Numbered from the stretch's first letter, positions 1 to 10,060 are shown. The stretch: 64,000 nt of DNA from Thalassolituus maritimus (GCF_900156675.1 NZ_FTOH01000003.1:310001-374000); one strand, 5' to 3'. Made by a program: numbers and translations. Notes: generated by a model not told the origin, from the sequence alone.

Positions 1-398
1 CTCGTGAAAACTTTGGTTGTGGCTCCAGCCGTGAGCACGCGCCATGGGCACTGGAAGACTTTGGTTTCCGTGCGATCATTGCGCCGAGCTATGCAGACAT
101 TTTTTACAACAACAGCTTTAAGAATGGCCTGCTGCCGATTGTTCTGGATGAAGAGACGGTTGATCGTCTGTTTAAAGAGACTGAAGCAAGCGAAGGTTAT
201 CAGCTGACGGTCGATCTGGAGAACAAGAAGGTAGTTACACCTTCTGGTGAAGAGATCGCCTTTGAGGTGGACGACTTCCGTCGTCACTGTCTGCTGAATG
301 GTCTGGACGATATTGGTCTGACGTTGCAGGACGCTGACGAAATTCGCGCCTATGAAGAGAAGCGTCGTGCATCGGCACCGTGGTTGTTTGGTGCTTAA
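1..398 (+). CDS. leuD: 3-isopropylmalate dehydratase small subunit, C-terminal part
   Basis: Partial gene cut by the left edge; the reading frame starts at base 3 and ends with TAA at 396-398, giving about 131 residues of a protein usually near 210. The visible part opens with the family motif [15 protein letters not shown], which lies near the substrate site of the LeuD swivelling domain, and ends in ASAPWLFGA. LeuD pairs with LeuC to form the 4Fe-4S isopropylmalate isomerase of leucine synthesis in the cytoplasm. The next pathway gene, leuB, follows after a 324-base gap filled by repeat elements. Identity is secure from motif and context. Confidence 0.95.
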   Translation, partial: RENFGCGSSREHAPWALEDFGFRAIIAPSYADIFYNNSFKNGLLPIVLDEETVDRLFKETEASEGYQLTVDLENKKVVTPSGEEIAFEVDDFRRHCLLNGLDDIGLTLQDADEIRAYEEKRRASAPWLFGA

Positions 399-404
399 CC
401 GCTG

Positions 405-512
405 CGGATTAGTTAATTAGTTGTTCTGTGGCACGCCGTGAATACGTCCCTGTAGGCTCGGGTGCCGCGTCCATGCGGCACACGGCCCCCGAACCAACCA
501 ATTAACTATCCG
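405..512 (+). repeat. Palindromic repeat element A
   Basis: About 108 bases in the leuD-leuB gap. Outer arms are imperfect inverted repeats (405-426 against 491-512, both of the form CGGAT.AGTTAATT.GTTG). Inside is a 26-base core at 434-459 beginning CGCCGTGAATACGTCCCTG, then a perfect stem GTGCCGC (462-468) / GCGGCAC (475-481). The core matches the core of element B on the other strand at 20 of 26 positions. The whole can fold into a long hairpin on either strand. It resembles dispersed intergenic palindromes of other gammaproteobacteria; copy number cannot be judged from this window. Confidence 0.7.
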
Positions 513-547
513 ATATCTACATGTTTAGCCTCCAGTGAGGCTTGAGG

Positions 548-647
548 AATGTTGGCAGGTGCTATTACAGCCCTTTGTGCCATGGATGGCACAAGGGAGC
601 CCCCAGGGATGGGTTTACGGCGAGCTGTATTAGCACCTGGCAATGTT
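548..647 (-). repeat. Palindromic repeat element B, inverted relative of element A
   Basis: About 100 bases. Outer arms 548-571 and 624-647 are imperfect inverted repeats around AGGTGCTA.TACAGC. The core, read on the minus strand from 622 to 597, begins CGCCGTAAACCCATCCCTG, and an inner stem pairs CCCTTTGTGCC (571-581) with GGCACAAGGG (588-597). Architecture and core match element A, but the flanking arms differ, so the two are family members rather than duplicates. They sit 35 bases apart in opposite orientation and take up most of the 324-base gap between leuD and leuB. Confidence 0.7.
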
Positions 648-722
648 CCGGATGGGTATTGTGCTGCTGCATCCCTGTGGTGGTATTAAAGAATTGCGAA
701 GAGAGATTTTGAGGTTTTAGAA

Positions 723-1808
723 ATGAGCAAAAACGTACTGATTCTGCCGGGCGATGGTATTGGCCCGGAAATCGTTGCAGAAGCCGTTAAGGTTCTGAAC
801 GTAGCGAATGAAAAATTCAATCTGGGTCTGGAGCTGGTGGACGGTCTGGTAGGTGGTTCTGCTTACGACGTACACGGCACACCACTGCCAGAAGAGACTA
901 TGGAAAAAGCCCGCGCAGCAGACGCAATTCTGCTGGGTGCGGTAGGTGGTCCTAAGTGGGATAACCTCGAAGATCGCGAACTGCGCCCTGAAAAAGGTCT
1001 GTTGGGTCTGCGTTCTGGTCTTGAGCTGTTCGGTAACCTGCGTCCGGCAATCCTGTACCCGCAACTGGCGGACGCGTCTTCACTGAAACCTGAAGTGGTT
1101 TCTGGTCTGGATATTCTGATCGTGCGTGAACTGACCGGTGGTATTTACTTCGGTAAGCCACGTGGCATCCGTACTCTGGAAAACGGTGAGCGCGAAGGCT
1201 ACAACACCTACGTTTACAGCGAGTCTGAAATTAAGCGTATCGCTCACGTAGCTTTCCAGTCGGCAATGAAGCGTAACAAGAAACTGTGCTCAGTCGACAA
1301 AGCGAACGTTCTGGAAGTGACCGTGCTATGGCGCGAAATTCTGGAAGAAGTCGGCAAAGAATACCCAGAAGTTGAACTGTCGCACATGTACGTGGACAAC
1401 GCAGCTATGCAGCTGGTACGCGCACCTAAGCAGTTCGACGTGATGGTTACCGGGAACATGTTCGGTGACATCCTGTCAGACGCTGCTGCAATGCTGACTG
1501 GTTCTATCGGCATGCTGCCTTCCGCCTCTCTGGATAAAGACAACAAAGGTATGTACGAGCCATGTCATGGTTCAGCACCTGATATTGCCGGCCAGGGCAT
1601 TGCTAACCCATTGGCAACCATCCTGTCAGCTGCGATGATGTTGCGTTACTCACTGGGTGAAGGCGCGGCTGCAGACGCAATTGAAAAAGCGGTCAGCGAT
1701 GTACTCGATAAAGGTCTGCGTACTGGCGACATCTTCTCTGAAGGTATGCAGAAAGTTTCAACCGCCGAAATGGGCGAAGCAGTGGTAGCTGCTCTGCAGG
1801 AGGTTTAA
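723..1808 (+). CDS. leuB: 3-isopropylmalate dehydrogenase
   Basis: 361 residues, the usual length. It catalyses the NAD-dependent oxidation and decarboxylation of 3-isopropylmalate in leucine synthesis. The N-terminal [10 protein letters not shown] loop, the [10 protein letters not shown] segment around residue 140, the metal-binding Asp-rich segment GDILSDAAA and the NAD-adenine site [15 protein letters not shown] are all present. The start ATG at 723 is preceded by GAGG. The last codons contain AGGAGG, which serves as the ribosome site for asd four bases after the stop, so the two genes are probably co-transcribed. Confidence 0.97.
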   Translation: MSKNVLILPGDGIGPEIVAEAVKVLNVANEKFNLGLELVDGLVGGSAYDVHGTPLPEETMEKARAADAILLGAVGGPKWDNLEDRELRPEKGLLGLRSGLELFGNLRPAILYPQLADASSLKPEVVSGLDILIVRELTGGIYFGKPRGIRTLENGEREGYNTYVYSESEIKRIAHVAFQSAMKRNKKLCSVDKANVLEVTVLWREILEEVGKEYPEVELSHMYVDNAAMQLVRAPKQFDVMVTGNMFGDILSDAAAMLTGSIGMLPSASLDKDNKGMYEPCHGSAPDIAGQGIANPLATILSAAMMLRYSLGEGAAADAIEKAVSDVLDKGLRTGDIFSEGMQKVSTAEMGEAVVAALQEV

Positions 1809-1812
1809 TTAC

Positions 1813-2934
1813 ATGTCACAGATGAATGTTGGCCTGGTAGGCTGGCGCGGAATGGTCGGCTCAGTCCTGATGCAGCGTATGCAGGACGAGAAAGATTTTG
1901 ACCTGATTAATCCGGTATTTTTCACCACGTCTCAGAAAGGTCTGCCAGCACCGGATTTTGCCGGTAAGGACTGCGGAACTCTGGAAGATGCATTTGATAT
2001 CGATGCACTGAAAGCACAGGATGTCATCATTACCTGTCAGGGCGGCGATTACACCAAAGAAGTGTACGGCAAACTGCGCGAAGCTGGCTGGAACGGTTAC
2101 TGGATCGATGCAGCATCTTCACTGCGTATGGCCGACGATGCCATCATCGTCCTTGATCCTGTTAACAAAGACGTGATCGAAAAGGGCATTGAGTCAGGCG
2201 TAAAAACCTACGTTGGCGGTAACTGTACCGTTAGCCTGATGCTGCTCGCACTGGGCGGTCTGTTCGAGAAAGATCTAGTGGAGTGGGTTGCTCCTCAGAC
2301 TTATCAGGCAGCGTCTGGTTCAGGTGCGCGTCACATGCGCGAACTGATCTCTCAGATGGGTGCTATCCGCGACGAAGTGAAAGACAAGCTTGATGACCCT
2401 GCCAGTGCGATTCTTGAAATCGACCGTCAGGTCGCTGACTTCATCCGTAGCGATGCGCTGCCGACTGACCAGTTTGGTGTGCCTCTGGCGGGCAGCCTGA
2501 TTCCATACATCGACTCTCAGCTCGAATCTGGCCAGAGCCGTGAAGAATGGAAAGCGCAGGTTGAAGCGAACAAAATTATGGGTCGCAGCGACAATCAGGT
2601 ACCAGTCGATGGTCTGTGTGTTCGTGTAGGTGCGATGCGTTGTCACAGCCAGGCGATGACGCTGAAGTTGAAGAAAGACATTCCGGTCAGTGAAATCGAA
2701 GAGATCCTTGCCGGTCATAACGATTGGGTGAAAGTAATTCCGAATGATCGTGATGCGAGCATGACGGAACTTACTCCAGCAAAAGTGACGGGCACATTAA
2801 GTATCCCGGTAGGCCGTATTCGTAAGCTGAATATGGGTCCGGAATATATTTCTGCCTTTACTGTCGGCGATCAGCTCCTTTGGGGCGCAGCTGAGCCACT
2901 TCGCAGAATGTTGCGCATTTTGTTGAATAAGTGA
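1813..2934 (+). CDS. asd: Aspartate-semialdehyde dehydrogenase
   Basis: 373 residues. It reduces aspartyl phosphate to aspartate semialdehyde, the branch point for lysine, methionine and threonine and for diaminopimelate in the cell wall. The NADP-binding start [13 protein letters not shown], the active-site Cys in [10 protein letters not shown] (near residue 136) and the [11 protein letters not shown] segment are as in the gammaproteobacterial form. The ribosome site AGGAGG lies inside the end of leuB. A strong terminator follows at 2939-2965, so this gene closes the leu operon. Confidence 0.97.
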   Translation: MSQMNVGLVGWRGMVGSVLMQRMQDEKDFDLINPVFFTTSQKGLPAPDFAGKDCGTLEDAFDIDALKAQDVIITCQGGDYTKEVYGKLREAGWNGYWIDAASSLRMADDAIIVLDPVNKDVIEKGIESGVKTYVGGNCTVSLMLLALGGLFEKDLVEWVAPQTYQAASGSGARHMRELISQMGAIRDEVKDKLDDPASAILEIDRQVADFIRSDALPTDQFGVPLAGSLIPYIDSQLESGQSREEWKAQVEANKIMGRSDNQVPVDGLCVRVGAMRCHSQAMTLKLKKDIPVSEIEEILAGHNDWVKVIPNDRDASMTELTPAKVTGTLSIPVGRIRKLNMGPEYISAFTVGDQLLWGAAEPLRRMLRILLNK

Positions 2935-2938
2935 TGAG

Positions 2939-2965
2939 AAAGCGGGGCATTTGCCCCGCTTTTTT
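2939..2965 (+). terminator. Rho-independent terminator after asd
   Basis: Perfect stem AGCGGGGC (2941-2948) / GCCCCGCT (2953-2960), four-base loop, then a run of T; directly after the asd stop. Confidence 0.93.
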
Positions 2966-3039
2966 CATGGTGGCTGATAGAAAAATGCTCTAAGTGTTTC
3001 ATACGTCACGCTTTTATCCCCCGCAAACCGGGCAAAATA

Positions 3040-3068
3040 TTGCGTTAGCTGACTTTATATTTGATACT
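3040..3068 (+). promoter_or_regulatory. Probable sigma70 promoter of fimV
   Basis: TTGCGT (3040-3045) and GATACT (3063-3068) are separated by 17 bases. This would give a start near 3075 and a leader of about 108 bases before the fimV ATG. The leader contains an inverted repeat GGTTTT/AAAACC at 3130-3144. Assigned by eye only. Confidence 0.45.
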
Positions 3069-3182
3069 ACGAATCGCTTATGAACGGAATCTATAAGTAA
3101 GCTGGGTCAGGATCATCTAAAAAGAAAGCGGTTTTTCGAAAACCTGCGATACATCGTCGCGAACGACAACAAGGAAGCAATA

Positions 3183-6100
3183 ATGAAGCGCCTACTTGCT
3201 AAAAGCATTCTGTTGGCTGGGGGAATGTCCTTATCATCTCATATTCTGGCGTTGGGCCTGGGCGAGATGGAACTGGACTCTGCACTGAATCAACCCCTGA
3301 GCGCAGAGATCAAGCTTATTGACACGCAAGGTCTGACCAGCTCGGAAATTAAACCAAAGCTTGCCAGTGCTGCTGACTTCGAACGCGCAGGTATTGATCG
3401 CTACCAGTTCCTTACGCAGATGAAATTTTCGGTCAATGGCGACCGTATTCTGATCACGACCCGTGATCCTGTTAATGAACCTTTTCTGAATTTCCTCGTA
3501 GAGCTCAACTGGCCGGCAGGTCGTGTGCTCCGCGAATACACCGTTCTTCTTGATCCACCGGTATTCGAAGAAGGACGGGTTCAACCATTAGTTGCAGTGC
3601 CTGCGGGCTCTGTTCAGTCACAGACGACGGTAACAGCACCTCAGTCGCGTCCAGAACCGAAGCCTACACCTAAGCGCTCAAATAGCTGGCAGACTCCAGC
3701 TGCGCCGGGCACCTACAAGGTTCAGCCGAACGACACCCTCTGGGAAATCGCTCTGGCAACCCGGCCAGATGCGTCTGTGACTCCACAACAAATGATGATC
3801 GCTCTGCAGGACGTTAACCCTGGAGCTTTCATCAATGGCAATATCAATCGCCTCAAAACCCACACTGTTCTTGATATCCCTGATGCTTCCATCATTGAAA
3901 CGGTAAATAACCGCGAAGCTGTTGCTGAAGTAGTACGTCAGAACCGTGAACTGAAAGCCGGTGTTGCTCAGATTGATGCAACTGGCCGTAATACTGATAC
4001 TTCTGGCCCACGCAAATCAACCGGAAATGGCGAAGTTCGCCTTCTCGCATCTGAAGCAAGCGGCGACTCGAACCAGTCGGGTGGGGCTGTTTCGGGTAAA
4101 GCCGGCACCGCTGGTGCGGCTGAAACAGATCTGGCGATTGCGCTTGAGAATCTCGATAAGAGCCAGCGTGAGAATCAGGAGCTGGTAGAGCGCCTTAATG
4201 CGCTTGAAGAGCAGCTCGCTAAAATGGAGCGTTTGATTTCGCTTCAGAATGACCAGCTAGCCAATATGCAGGCTGGGACCGAGCCAGCTGCAAAAGCGGA
4301 CGCGACGGTTCAAGAGCCAGCGGCGGAAACGGCGGGCGTAGCTACCACTGAAGCCGCAACCGAACAGACAAGTGAATCAGTAACTGAATCTGCCACAACG
4401 CCTGCTGAAGACGCTGCTCCAGTAGAGCAGCAAACAGAGACTGAGGCAGTAGCCGAAGCGGCACCTCAAGAAGCTCCGGCAACTGAAGACGCTGAATCTG
4501 AGTCTGAGGCAGGTACTGATTACAACTACAGCGAAGGTGCTGCAGCCGAGACTGAGCAGGCTGCTCCAGTTCAGACTGCTGAACAGAAAGCTATGGCTGA
4601 GCGAGCGGCAGCGGAAGCTCGTCGCTCTGCGGCAGAATCGGATAAAGGTATCGTCGCTAAAGTTATGGCTGACCCTTACCCGTACTTCGCCGTTGCGGCG
4701 GGTCTGTTGCTAATGCTTGTTTACGCGATCATGAAGCTGAAAGCGCGTAAAGAAGAAGACGCCGTTGCAGAAGCCGAGGCGGAGCTGAATGCAGCCGAGG
4801 CAGCAGCGATGGCACCAGGTAATTCTGAGCTTGATCTGCCTGATAACAATGATCTTCCGGGATTCGATGACAACCTGTCATCTGATCATGGCGATGACAG
4901 CTTCGGTAATTTCGATCTGGGCGACGAAGAGCTCGGTAGCAATATCGAATCTGATCTCTCTGATATCGATCTGGATGCATACGAAGATGCCGATGGGGAA
5001 TACGAAACTGTCGGACAGACTGAGGATGCCATCAGTGAGTCGGACATTTACATTGCCTACGGGAAATTTGATCAGGCGATCGAGCTTCTCAAGGGCGCAA
5101 TTGCATCTGAGCCAGAACGCACGGACCTGCGTCTGAAGCAGCTTGAAGTACTCTCTTCGCTTGATGATGCAGAGGCCTTTGCCGAGGCTGAGGCGAACCT
5201 GATTGCGATTGGTGATTCGGCCGCGAATGCAGAAGCAGCAGAATTCAGACAGCAACTGTCTAATCCAATTGAGCCGGAAATCCGTGCTGACGAACCAGGT
5301 GCATTGAGCCTTGATGGCGAGCTGCCTTCAATTGATGAATCAGCAGAAGATGAGTTTGAAGGTGGGATGGACTTTGGTGCCGCGTTGGACTTCGGTGATG
5401 ATGCAGCACCGGAAGACGATGGTATTGGCGCTCAGCTGGAAGAGGTGCCTGACCTTAAGTTGGATGAGTCTTCAGATTTTGACGCAGAAAAAGAGGGCGT
5501 CGACATGTCCCTCGAAGATGATGCGCCGGAGCTGGATGATGACCTTCTTAACTTTGATTTGGGTGACGATGATGAACTCTCTGCAGAGACAGTTGCGGCT
5601 GATTCGTCCGATGATGTGTTAACTGAAGAGAGTGACAGTCTCGCGTCGCTTGATGATTCCGACGATGAGCTTCCTTCCCTCGATCTTGATGCAGACGACT
5701 TAACGACTGATTTTGAAGATATTACAGCGGAGCTTCCTGCTGAATCTGAGAATGACACTGAGTCTGCAATCGATTTCAGTGTCGATGATTTCGATCTGGA
5801 TTCAGAATCTGACGATCTTGTTGATCCTACAGAAACACTGGAAGGGCCAGCAGAGTCTCCGGTTGCTGGCGAACTGGCAGATGTCGAAGATGATCTGTCC
5901 CTCGATTTCGAAGTCGACGAAGCTACGACATCTTCTAATGAAGAATTGGACGACCTTCTTGATGCGGACGGTGATCTGAACTCTGTCGGTTCGTCTGAAG
6001 AAGAGCTTCCAGAGCTGACGTTCGATGTGGAAGATAGCTCTGATTCTGAACTTGCTGAGTCTGCAGATGATGTTTCTGTTGAAGAGGCCGGTGAGGAAGC

Positions 6101-6485
6101 TGGAGAAGAGGTCGCGCACGAAGCGCCTGAATCCGACACCTCTGTTGACGAAAGCTCTGCAGACGAAGATGAGTTGGTTGCAGCGCCAGACTCCGAGGGC
6201 GAAAACGTATCGGACGATCTCGAAGCCCTGATGTCTGGTGATGATGACCTGGCGGGTGGCAGTGACCTGATCGGAGGTATCGACCTTGATGAGCTGGCAG
6301 CCGCTGATGACGAGTTCGACTTCCTGGCGGGCACTGATGAGTGTGCTACGAAACTTGATCTGGCGCGCGCATACGTCGATATGGAAGATATTGATGGTGC
6401 GAAAGAGCTTCTTCAGGAAGTCGTCCAGGAAGGGAATGATGCTCAGAAGCAGGAAGCGAAAGACCTGATGGATAAGCTCGCCTGA
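3183..6485 (+). CDS. fimV: FimV/HubP-type polar landmark protein
   Basis: 1100 residues. Order of parts: signal peptide (about 1-23), FimV N-terminal domain with GLGEMELDSALNQPL, a peptidoglycan-binding LysM domain at about 175-231 (GTYKVQPNDTLWEIA), coiled coil at about 310-360, an Ala/Glu-rich stretch, one membrane helix at about 500-517, a TPR-like patch near 620-680, a very acidic Asp/Glu/Ser-rich region to about 1040, and the conserved C-terminal FimV helix pair (ATKLDLARAYVDMEDIDGAK, about 1053-1100). In Pseudomonas and Vibrio such proteins place type IV pili, flagella or chromosome origins at the pole. A ribosome site AAGGA precedes the ATG. The asd-fimV-truA order is conserved in gammaproteobacteria. 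Confidence 0.94.
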   Translation: MKRLLAKSILLAGGMSLSSHILALGLGEMELDSALNQPLSAEIKLIDTQGLTSSEIKPKLASAADFERAGIDRYQFLTQMKFSVNGDRILITTRDPVNEPFLNFLVELNWPAGRVLREYTVLLDPPVFEEGRVQPLVAVPAGSVQSQTTVTAPQSRPEPKPTPKRSNSWQTPAAPGTYKVQPNDTLWEIALATRPDASVTPQQMMIALQDVNPGAFINGNINRLKTHTVLDIPDASIIETVNNREAVAEVVRQNRELKAGVAQIDATGRNTDTSGPRKSTGNGEVRLLASEASGDSNQSGGAVSGKAGTAGAAETDLAIALENLDKSQRENQELVERLNALEEQLAKMERLISLQNDQLANMQAGTEPAAKADATVQEPAAETAGVATTEAATEQTSESVTESATTPAEDAAPVEQQTETEAVAEAAPQEAPATEDAESESEAGTDYNYSEGAAAETEQAAPVQTAEQKAMAERAAAEARRSAAESDKGIVAKVMADPYPYFAVAAGLLLMLVYAIMKLKARKEEDAVAEAEAELNAAEAAAMAPGNSELDLPDNNDLPGFDDNLSSDHGDDSFGNFDLGDEELGSNIESDLSDIDLDAYEDADGEYETVGQTEDAISESDIYIAYGKFDQAIELLKGAIASEPERTDLRLKQLEVLSSLDDAEAFAEAEANLIAIGDSAANAEAAEFRQQLSNPIEPEIRADEPGALSLDGELPSIDESAEDEFEGGMDFGAALDFGDDAAPEDDGIGAQLEEVPDLKLDESSDFDAEKEGVDMSLEDDAPELDDDLLNFDLGDDDELSAETVAADSSDDVLTEESDSLASLDDSDDELPSLDLDADDLTTDFEDITAELPAESENDTESAIDFSVDDFDLDSESDDLVDPTETLEGPAESPVAGELADVEDDLSLDFEVDEATTSSNEELDDLLDADGDLNSVGSSEEELPELTFDVEDSSDSELAESADDVSVEEAGEEAGEEVAHEAPESDTSVDESSADEDELVAAPDSEGENVSDDLEALMSGDDDLAGGSDLIGGIDLDELAAADDEFDFLAGTDECATKLDLARAYVDMEDIDGAKELLQEVVQEGNDAQKQEAKDLMDKLA

Positions 6486-6489
6486 TTGC

Positions 6490-7317
6490 ATGACTGATTT
6501 AGAGGATGGCTACCGTCGCTACGCGGCGGTTGTCGAATACAACGGTGCTTGCTTTCATGGCTGGCAACGTCAGAAACATCACGACGAACCTACCGTACAG
6601 GCCGCTCTCGAAGCGGCCATTTCTGTTGTAGCTAACCACCCTGTAAGCGTTGCCTGTGCCGGTCGCACCGATGCCGGCGTCCATGCCACGAGGCAGGTTA
6701 TTCACTTCGATACGAAAGCTCAGCGCAAGGACTATGGCTGGATGATGGGGGTGAATACTCATCTTCCGGACGGCGTTGCTTTGCAGTGGGTTGGTGAGGT
6801 CGGAGGTGACTTTCATGCTCGCTACAAGGCCCAGGCCCGTCGCTATCGGTATGTGATTTATGACAGCCCGTCTCGTATGGCGCTGATGCATGACCAGCTG
6901 ACCTGGTGGAAATACCCACTGGATGCCGAGCGTATGCATGAGGCGGCTCAGCACCTTATTGGCACTCATGACTTTACATCGTTCCGGGCGAAGGACTGTC
7001 AGGCTAAATCTCCAGTGAAAGAGATGCATGCCATATCAGTGCAACGTTTTGATCGTATTCTGGTCGTAGAACTGGAATGTAGCGCGTTCCTGTATCACAT
7101 GGTTCGTAACATCGTAGGCGTGCTCTTGCCAATCGGAGAAGGGCACAAATCTCCGGACTGGATGAAAGACGTTCTTGAATTCCGGGATCGCTCAAAAGCA
7201 GGCATCACGGCACCGGGTGGTGGGTTGTATTTTGTTGGAGTGAAATACCCTGACCAGTTCACCCTTCCATGCGAGCCTTGGGGGCCAGCATTGCTGCAGC
7301 CTCTTTTTGAAAAATAG
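6490..7317 (+). CDS. truA: tRNA pseudouridine(38-40) synthase
   Basis: 275 residues. It isomerises uridines 38-40 in the anticodon arm of several tRNAs. The catalytic Asp is D61 in the motif AGRTDAGVHA, and the family segments YNGACFHGWQRQ and FLYHMVRNIVG are present. It starts four bases after the fimV stop with only a weak ribosome site, so its translation is probably coupled to fimV. The fimV-truA-trpF neighbourhood is typical. Confidence 0.97.
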   Translation: MTDLEDGYRRYAAVVEYNGACFHGWQRQKHHDEPTVQAALEAAISVVANHPVSVACAGRTDAGVHATRQVIHFDTKAQRKDYGWMMGVNTHLPDGVALQWVGEVGGDFHARYKAQARRYRYVIYDSPSRMALMHDQLTWWKYPLDAERMHEAAQHLIGTHDFTSFRAKDCQAKSPVKEMHAISVQRFDRILVVELECSAFLYHMVRNIVGVLLPIGEGHKSPDWMKDVLEFRDRSKAGITAPGGGLYFVGVKYPDQFTLPCEPWGPALLQPLFEK

Positions 7318-7337
7318 AATTCTGGAGTGAATCACCC

Positions 7338-7853
7338 ATGCGAGCGGCGTTAAGACAATTTTTGACAGTGGCGTTGTTTTCGGTAGGCCTTGCATCTTGT
7401 GGCGGAGATTGGGGGCCTGAGAATGACGGTGACGGCTTTGGTGATCGTGATGACCCGGTGCGCTCTGACGTGGCGCGATTGGCCCTCCATCAGGGAACCA
7501 ATAACGGAACCGGTGCTACCCACGAGCGTCAGGTGCGCTTTCTGCGTGACCAGGTGAGTTATGAGGACGCACTGCTTAACTACTCGTCCGACGATAGTTC
7601 AGCGCAGGACGTCGACTTTGAAGAGTTTCAGCTTTTGCTCATCGATATGGGCACCCGGAGTACAGGCGGTTATGCCATTGCCGTGAGTGATGTTTATGAA
7701 GAAGAGGGTGTTGTCACTGTAGAGTTGCGATACACCTATCCCGAGGCGGATTGCACAGTGACAGATGCTGACACGACCCCGTACCTTTTTCTGCGGCTCG
7801 AAACTCAGCTGCCGGTCGTACTGTCTGAGGAAGTGGCTTACACGGAATGTTAA
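7338..7853 (+). CDS. Putative lipoprotein, function unknown
   Basis: 171 residues with a lipoprotein signal: hydrophobic start and lipobox LASC with Cys at residue 21. There is no Asp after the Cys, so outer-membrane sorting is likely. Just after the Cys is an acidic stretch (DGDGFGDRDD) that resembles a Ca-binding loop. The rest has no fold I recognise; two late Cys could form a disulphide. GGAG lies 11 bases upstream of the ATG. It sits between truA and trpF, where most relatives have nothing, and is probably transcribed with them. Confidence 0.7.
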   Translation: MRAALRQFLTVALFSVGLASCGGDWGPENDGDGFGDRDDPVRSDVARLALHQGTNNGTGATHERQVRFLRDQVSYEDALLNYSSDDSSAQDVDFEEFQLLLIDMGTRSTGGYAIAVSDVYEEEGVVTVELRYTYPEADCTVTDADTTPYLFLRLETQLPVVLSEEVAYTEC

Positions 7854-7923
7854 GCGTTTTCTGCTGAGAGCAACATCGCTGTTCTGGTATTATCAGGTGT
7901 TTTAACAGACTGAACGAATTGTT

Positions 7924-8571
7924 ATGCGCCGAACCCGAATCAAGATTTGTGGAATTACACGCGCCGAAGATGCAGATGCCGCTGTTGAAGCCGGCGCTGA
8001 CGCATTGGGCCTGGTTTTCTATCCACCGAGCCCCCGAGCAGTGAATGTCGGCCAAGCAGTGGACGCAGTCAGCAATGTCCCTGCTTTTGTCAGTGTAACT
8101 GCTCTCTTTGTAAATCCTACCGTTGAGGAGGTGCAAAGAGTACTTGATAGCGTTAGAATTGATCTTATCCAATTCCATGGTGATGAAGATGACGACTTTT
8201 GTCGACAGTTCAAACGCCCCTACATCAAAGCCCTCCGTGTCCGGCAAGCGTCGGATGTGGTGGCGTCGTGCCTGCGCTTCCCTGGCGCACTGGCAATTCT
8301 CCTAGACAGCTATAAGCCCGGAGTTCCGGGTGGTACAGGAGAGACCTTCGACTGGTCACTGATACCCGAAACTCCACCAAAGCCCATTATTCTTGCCGGT
8401 GGCCTTGAGCCTGAGAATGTCGCATCTGCGATTACTCAGATTCGTCCTTTCGCTGTCGATATCAGCGGAGGCGTTGAAGCCTCGAAAGGCATCAAGGACC
8501 ACTGCAAAATCGAAGAATTTGTGAACGAGGTGTATCGTGTCGATCAACACTACCGAGAAGCAAGCGACTGA
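7924..8571 (+). CDS. trpF: Phosphoribosylanthranilate isomerase
   Basis: 215 residues, a TIM barrel that converts phosphoribosylanthranilate into the carboxyphenylamino deoxyribulose phosphate of tryptophan synthesis. Active-site Cys in [11 protein letters not shown] near the start, general acid Asp in [13 protein letters not shown], and phosphate-binding [11 protein letters not shown] and DISGGVE segments are visible. The ribosome site is weak. Its 3' end overlaps the trpB start by 35 bases, which suggests coupled translation. Confidence 0.96.
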   Translation: MRRTRIKICGITRAEDADAAVEAGADALGLVFYPPSPRAVNVGQAVDAVSNVPAFVSVTALFVNPTVEEVQRVLDSVRIDLIQFHGDEDDDFCRQFKRPYIKALRVRQASDVVASCLRFPGALAILLDSYKPGVPGGTGETFDWSLIPETPPKPIILAGGLEPENVASAITQIRPFAVDISGGVEASKGIKDHCKIEEFVNEVYRVDQHYREASD

Positions 8572-9769
8572 CTTTAATGTTGAAATGCCAGATGCCGATG
8601 GCCATTTCGGTATCTTTGGGGGACGTTTTGTCTCCGAAACCCTGACAGCAGCATTGGACGAGCTTCAGGAAACCTACGAAAAACTGCGTAACGATCCAGA
8701 CTTTCAGGCTGAATTTGATAAAGAGCTGGCGCACTACGTTGGCCGCCCATCGCCACTCTATTTTGCAGAGCGCCTGACGGATGAATGCGGTGGCGCGAAA
8801 ATCTATCTGAAGCGTGAAGACCTGAATCACACAGGCGCTCACAAGGTTAATAACACCATCGGTCAGGCCTTGCTCGCCAAGTTTATGGGCAAGAAAAAAG
8901 TGATTGCTGAAACTGGCGCTGGTCAGCACGGCGTCGCGTCTGCAACCGTTGCTGCGCGTTTTGGTCTTGAGTGTAAGGTATTCATGGGCTCCACTGACGT
9001 TGAACGTCAGAAGCTGAATGTGTACCGCATGAAGCTGCTTGGCGCTGAAGTTGAATCAGTGACCTGTGGCACCAAAACACTGAAGGACGCCATGAATGAG
9101 GCTATGCGCCATTGGGTTACCAATGTCGATGACACCTTCTACATCATCGGTACGGCAGCTGGGCCGCACCCATATCCAATGCTGGTACGTGATTTTCAGA
9201 GCATTATTGGTCGTGAAACACAGCGTCAGTGTGATGAGCAGATTGGTCGTCAGCCTGATGCTGTTGTTGCCTGTGTCGGCGGCGGTTCAAATGCCATTGG
9301 TATGTTCCATCCGTACATTAAATACCCTGAGGTTGAGATGTACGGAGTCGAAGCCGGTGGTCTGGGCCTTGAGGGTGATGACCACGCTGCGCCTCTGAGT
9401 AAAGGTAAACCGGGTGTTCTGCACGGTAACCGCACCTACCTGATGGAAGATGAGAATGGCCAGATTATGGGCACGCATTCCGTTTCTGCGGGTCTCGATT
9501 ATCCGGGAGTGGGGCCAGAACATAGCTGGTTGAAAGATGTTGGGCGTGCAAAGTACGTAGCTGCGACTGATGACGAAGCGATCGAGGCCTTCCACAAGCT
9601 AACGCGACTTGAAGGCATTATGCCAGCACTTGAGAGTTCGCACGCGATCGCATATGCCATGAAATTGGCGGCAACGATGGATAAAGACAAAGTTATTGTC
9701 GTAAACCTGTCAGGCCGCGGCGATAAAGACATACACACCATCGCAGAATTGGACGGTGTTACTGCATAA
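8537..9769 (+). CDS. trpB: Tryptophan synthase beta chain
   Basis: 410 residues; joins indole and serine using PLP. The PLP lysine is K103 in [10 protein letters not shown], with the glycine-rich phosphate loop [12 protein letters not shown] and the [10 protein letters not shown] segment. I chose GTG at 8537 because GAGG lies six bases before it, although this overlaps trpF by 35 bases. An ATG at 8584 is the alternative and has no good ribosome site. TrpB works as an alpha2-beta2 complex with TrpA, encoded 291 bases downstream. Confidence 0.96.
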   Translation: MSINTTEKQATDFNVEMPDADGHFGIFGGRFVSETLTAALDELQETYEKLRNDPDFQAEFDKELAHYVGRPSPLYFAERLTDECGGAKIYLKREDLNHTGAHKVNNTIGQALLAKFMGKKKVIAETGAGQHGVASATVAARFGLECKVFMGSTDVERQKLNVYRMKLLGAEVESVTCGTKTLKDAMNEAMRHWVTNVDDTFYIIGTAAGPHPYPMLVRDFQSIIGRETQRQCDEQIGRQPDAVVACVGGGSNAIGMFHPYIKYPEVEMYGVEAGGLGLEGDDHAAPLSKGKPGVLHGNRTYLMEDENGQIMGTHSVSAGLDYPGVGPEHSWLKDVGRAKYVAATDDEAIEAFHKLTRLEGIMPALESSHAIAYAMKLAATMDKDKVIVVNLSGRGDKDIHTIAELDGVTA

Positions 9770-9950
9770 GCTGGAGTTTGGCGAGTGGTGACTGTTTGTT
9801 TGTAGGCTTTGGCCGTTTTAGATCCATTTGCCAGTTCCATGTCATCCATTTGTGCCTGCTTTTTGCTATCTACCTATTGCGCGGCAATTTCTTGTTGAAG
9901 TTGTAAGGCCAGCAGTGGCCCGCAAGGAGCGTAGAACTGCAGGAGCAGAC

Positions 9951-10055
9951 ATGGCCGAAGTGATGTTGTATTCGTCGCAACGGCCTAAATGGATGTTTCA
10001 GCTTATCCACGGATTGACGGTATCTGGAGACGGGTGCCGGCTAAAAGTAGAGTGA
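9951..10055 (+). CDS. Possible 34-residue leader or small protein before trpA
   Basis: The trpB-trpA gap (9770-10060) holds a short frame with a strong ribosome site (AGGAG five bases before ATG 9951). Its stop falls five bases before the trpA ATG, so it could couple translation into trpA. The product ([14 protein letters not shown]...) has only one Trp and no hairpin set that would make a Trp attenuator. It may be a remnant or chance. I see no clear promoter or terminator elsewhere in the gap. Confidence 0.3.
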   Translation: MAEVMLYSSQRPKWMFQLIHGLTVSGDGCRLKVE

Positions 10056-10060
10056 AAGAC

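Noticed and set aside
5432-6334. Long antisense frame under fimV (300 codons, Ser-rich)
   Set aside because: It mirrors the Asp/Glu/Ser codon bias of the acidic FimV region; no start context or domain.
5802-6491. Second antisense frame under fimV (229 codons)
   Set aside because: Hydrophobic composition from the reverse of GAT/GAA codons; no ribosome site and no family features.
9951-10055. Trp attenuator leader before trpA
   Set aside because: Only one Trp codon and no terminator hairpin after it; kept only as a possible small frame.
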